A stretch of DNA of 13,384 nucleotides. It comes from Rhodospirillales bacterium. Its GTDB lineage: Bacteria; Pseudomonadota; Alphaproteobacteria; Rhodospirillales; JAPHTL01. A program made the translations under genes and the position numbers. The notes beneath the pieces are model-generated. The model ran no database searches and was not told the DNA's origin. It was given only the letters and a program-made list of their open reading frames with translations. Within the stretch, counting starts at the first letter, position 1; every line of letters starts with the position of its first letter. The stretch spans positions 1 to 13,384 of the forward strand of contig JAPHTL010000221.1 in assembly GCA_026193355.1 (NCBI GenBank), read 5' to 3'. Below, piece after piece: positions 13,233-13,384 of the stretch.

Positions 13233-13384
13233 TGCAGACCATTCTTTTTTCCCATCCGTCGTGTATCGAACATGATCCAGGCGCACATCACCCGGAAAGG
13301 CCGGATCGCCTGCATGCCATTTTGCGCGCGCTGGAGGCCGAGGAGTTCGCCCTTCTTCAACATATGGAAGCGCCGAAAGCCACA
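13232..13384 (+). CDS. Histone deacetylase family protein, N-terminal part, 3' truncated
   Basis: The first 51 codons of a class II-like histone deacetylase/acetoin-utilisation family protein are present; the frame runs off the right edge. The start reads MQTILFSHPSCIEHDPGAHHPERPDRLHAI, with the family's characteristic E-H-D-x-G near residues 13-17 and HPERPDRL at 20-27, followed by the LRALEAEEF helix. Bacterial members of this family deacetylate lysine, polyamines or other small acetylated molecules with zinc; the zinc ligands lie beyond the window. The ATG at 13232 is preceded by GGGGG four bases upstream and may be folded into a hairpin. A minus-strand open frame over the same bases is a shadow. 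The gene follows the MBL-fold gene by 143 bp, with paired hairpins in between. Confidence 0.88.
   Translation, partial: MQTILFSHPSCIEHDPGAHHPERPDRLHAILRALEAEEFALLQHMEAPKAT

Noticed and set aside
13169..13363. Minus-strand open frame of 64 codons
   Set aside because: The plus strand over the same bases encodes the clear start of a histone-deacetylase-family protein.
1..13384. Mobile element, CRISPR array, tRNA or rRNA
   Set aside because: I saw no transposase or integrase motifs, no regularly spaced repeats, and no cloverleaf or rRNA signature on either strand.

Overview
The window looks like ordinary chromosome from an alphaproteobacterium, probably Rhodospirillales-like. This placement rests on protein families and has not been tested by a search. 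The pointers are an EipB/DUF1849 envelope protein, a Pol IV with an N-terminal four-cysteine extension, an aspartyl-tRNA synthetase with the alphaproteobacterial-type 'RSPGEFYQLD' motif-2 region, GC-rich third codon positions, and frequent GTG or TTG starts. I see no phage, transposase, integrase, CRISPR, tRNA or rRNA.

Left part (1-3918): the 3' half of an exopolyphosphatase (Ppx/GppA) gene converges on rnd (RNase D, minus strand). rnd is divergent from aspS, which has a good candidate promoter. Together these are polyphosphate/ppGpp turnover, RNA processing and translation housekeeping functions.

Middle (4083-7403): a predicted lipoprotein gene of unknown function converges, with a 4-bp gap, on a minus-strand pair. 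The pair is a soluble GGDEF diguanylate cyclase with an intact I-site, followed by an unrecognised 185-residue protein. Divergent from the pair, across a 314-bp gap, is eipB (DUF1849). eipB converges with the next minus-strand cluster with a 9-bp gap.

Cluster 7413-10294 (minus strand): in transcription order, two small unknown proteins, a ROK-family fructokinase (mak-like) and dinB (DNA polymerase IV). The kinase stop and the dinB start share one base, so a sugar kinase and a mutagenic polymerase are probably translationally coupled.

Right part (10295-13384): an AT-richer 461-bp intergenic region with inverted and direct repeats precedes two plus-strand genes of unknown function. These are followed by an MBL-fold hydrolase of the LACTB2-like type with its own candidate promoter. 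A pair of back-to-back hairpins comes next, then the 5' end of a histone-deacetylase-family gene cut off by the window edge. Its start codon lies in a possible hairpin.

I do not see a clearly new biological system. The best candidates for something undescribed are the unknown gene pair 10756-11928 with its structured upstream region, the compound hairpin at 13097-13169, and the possible start-site hairpin at 13194-13232.
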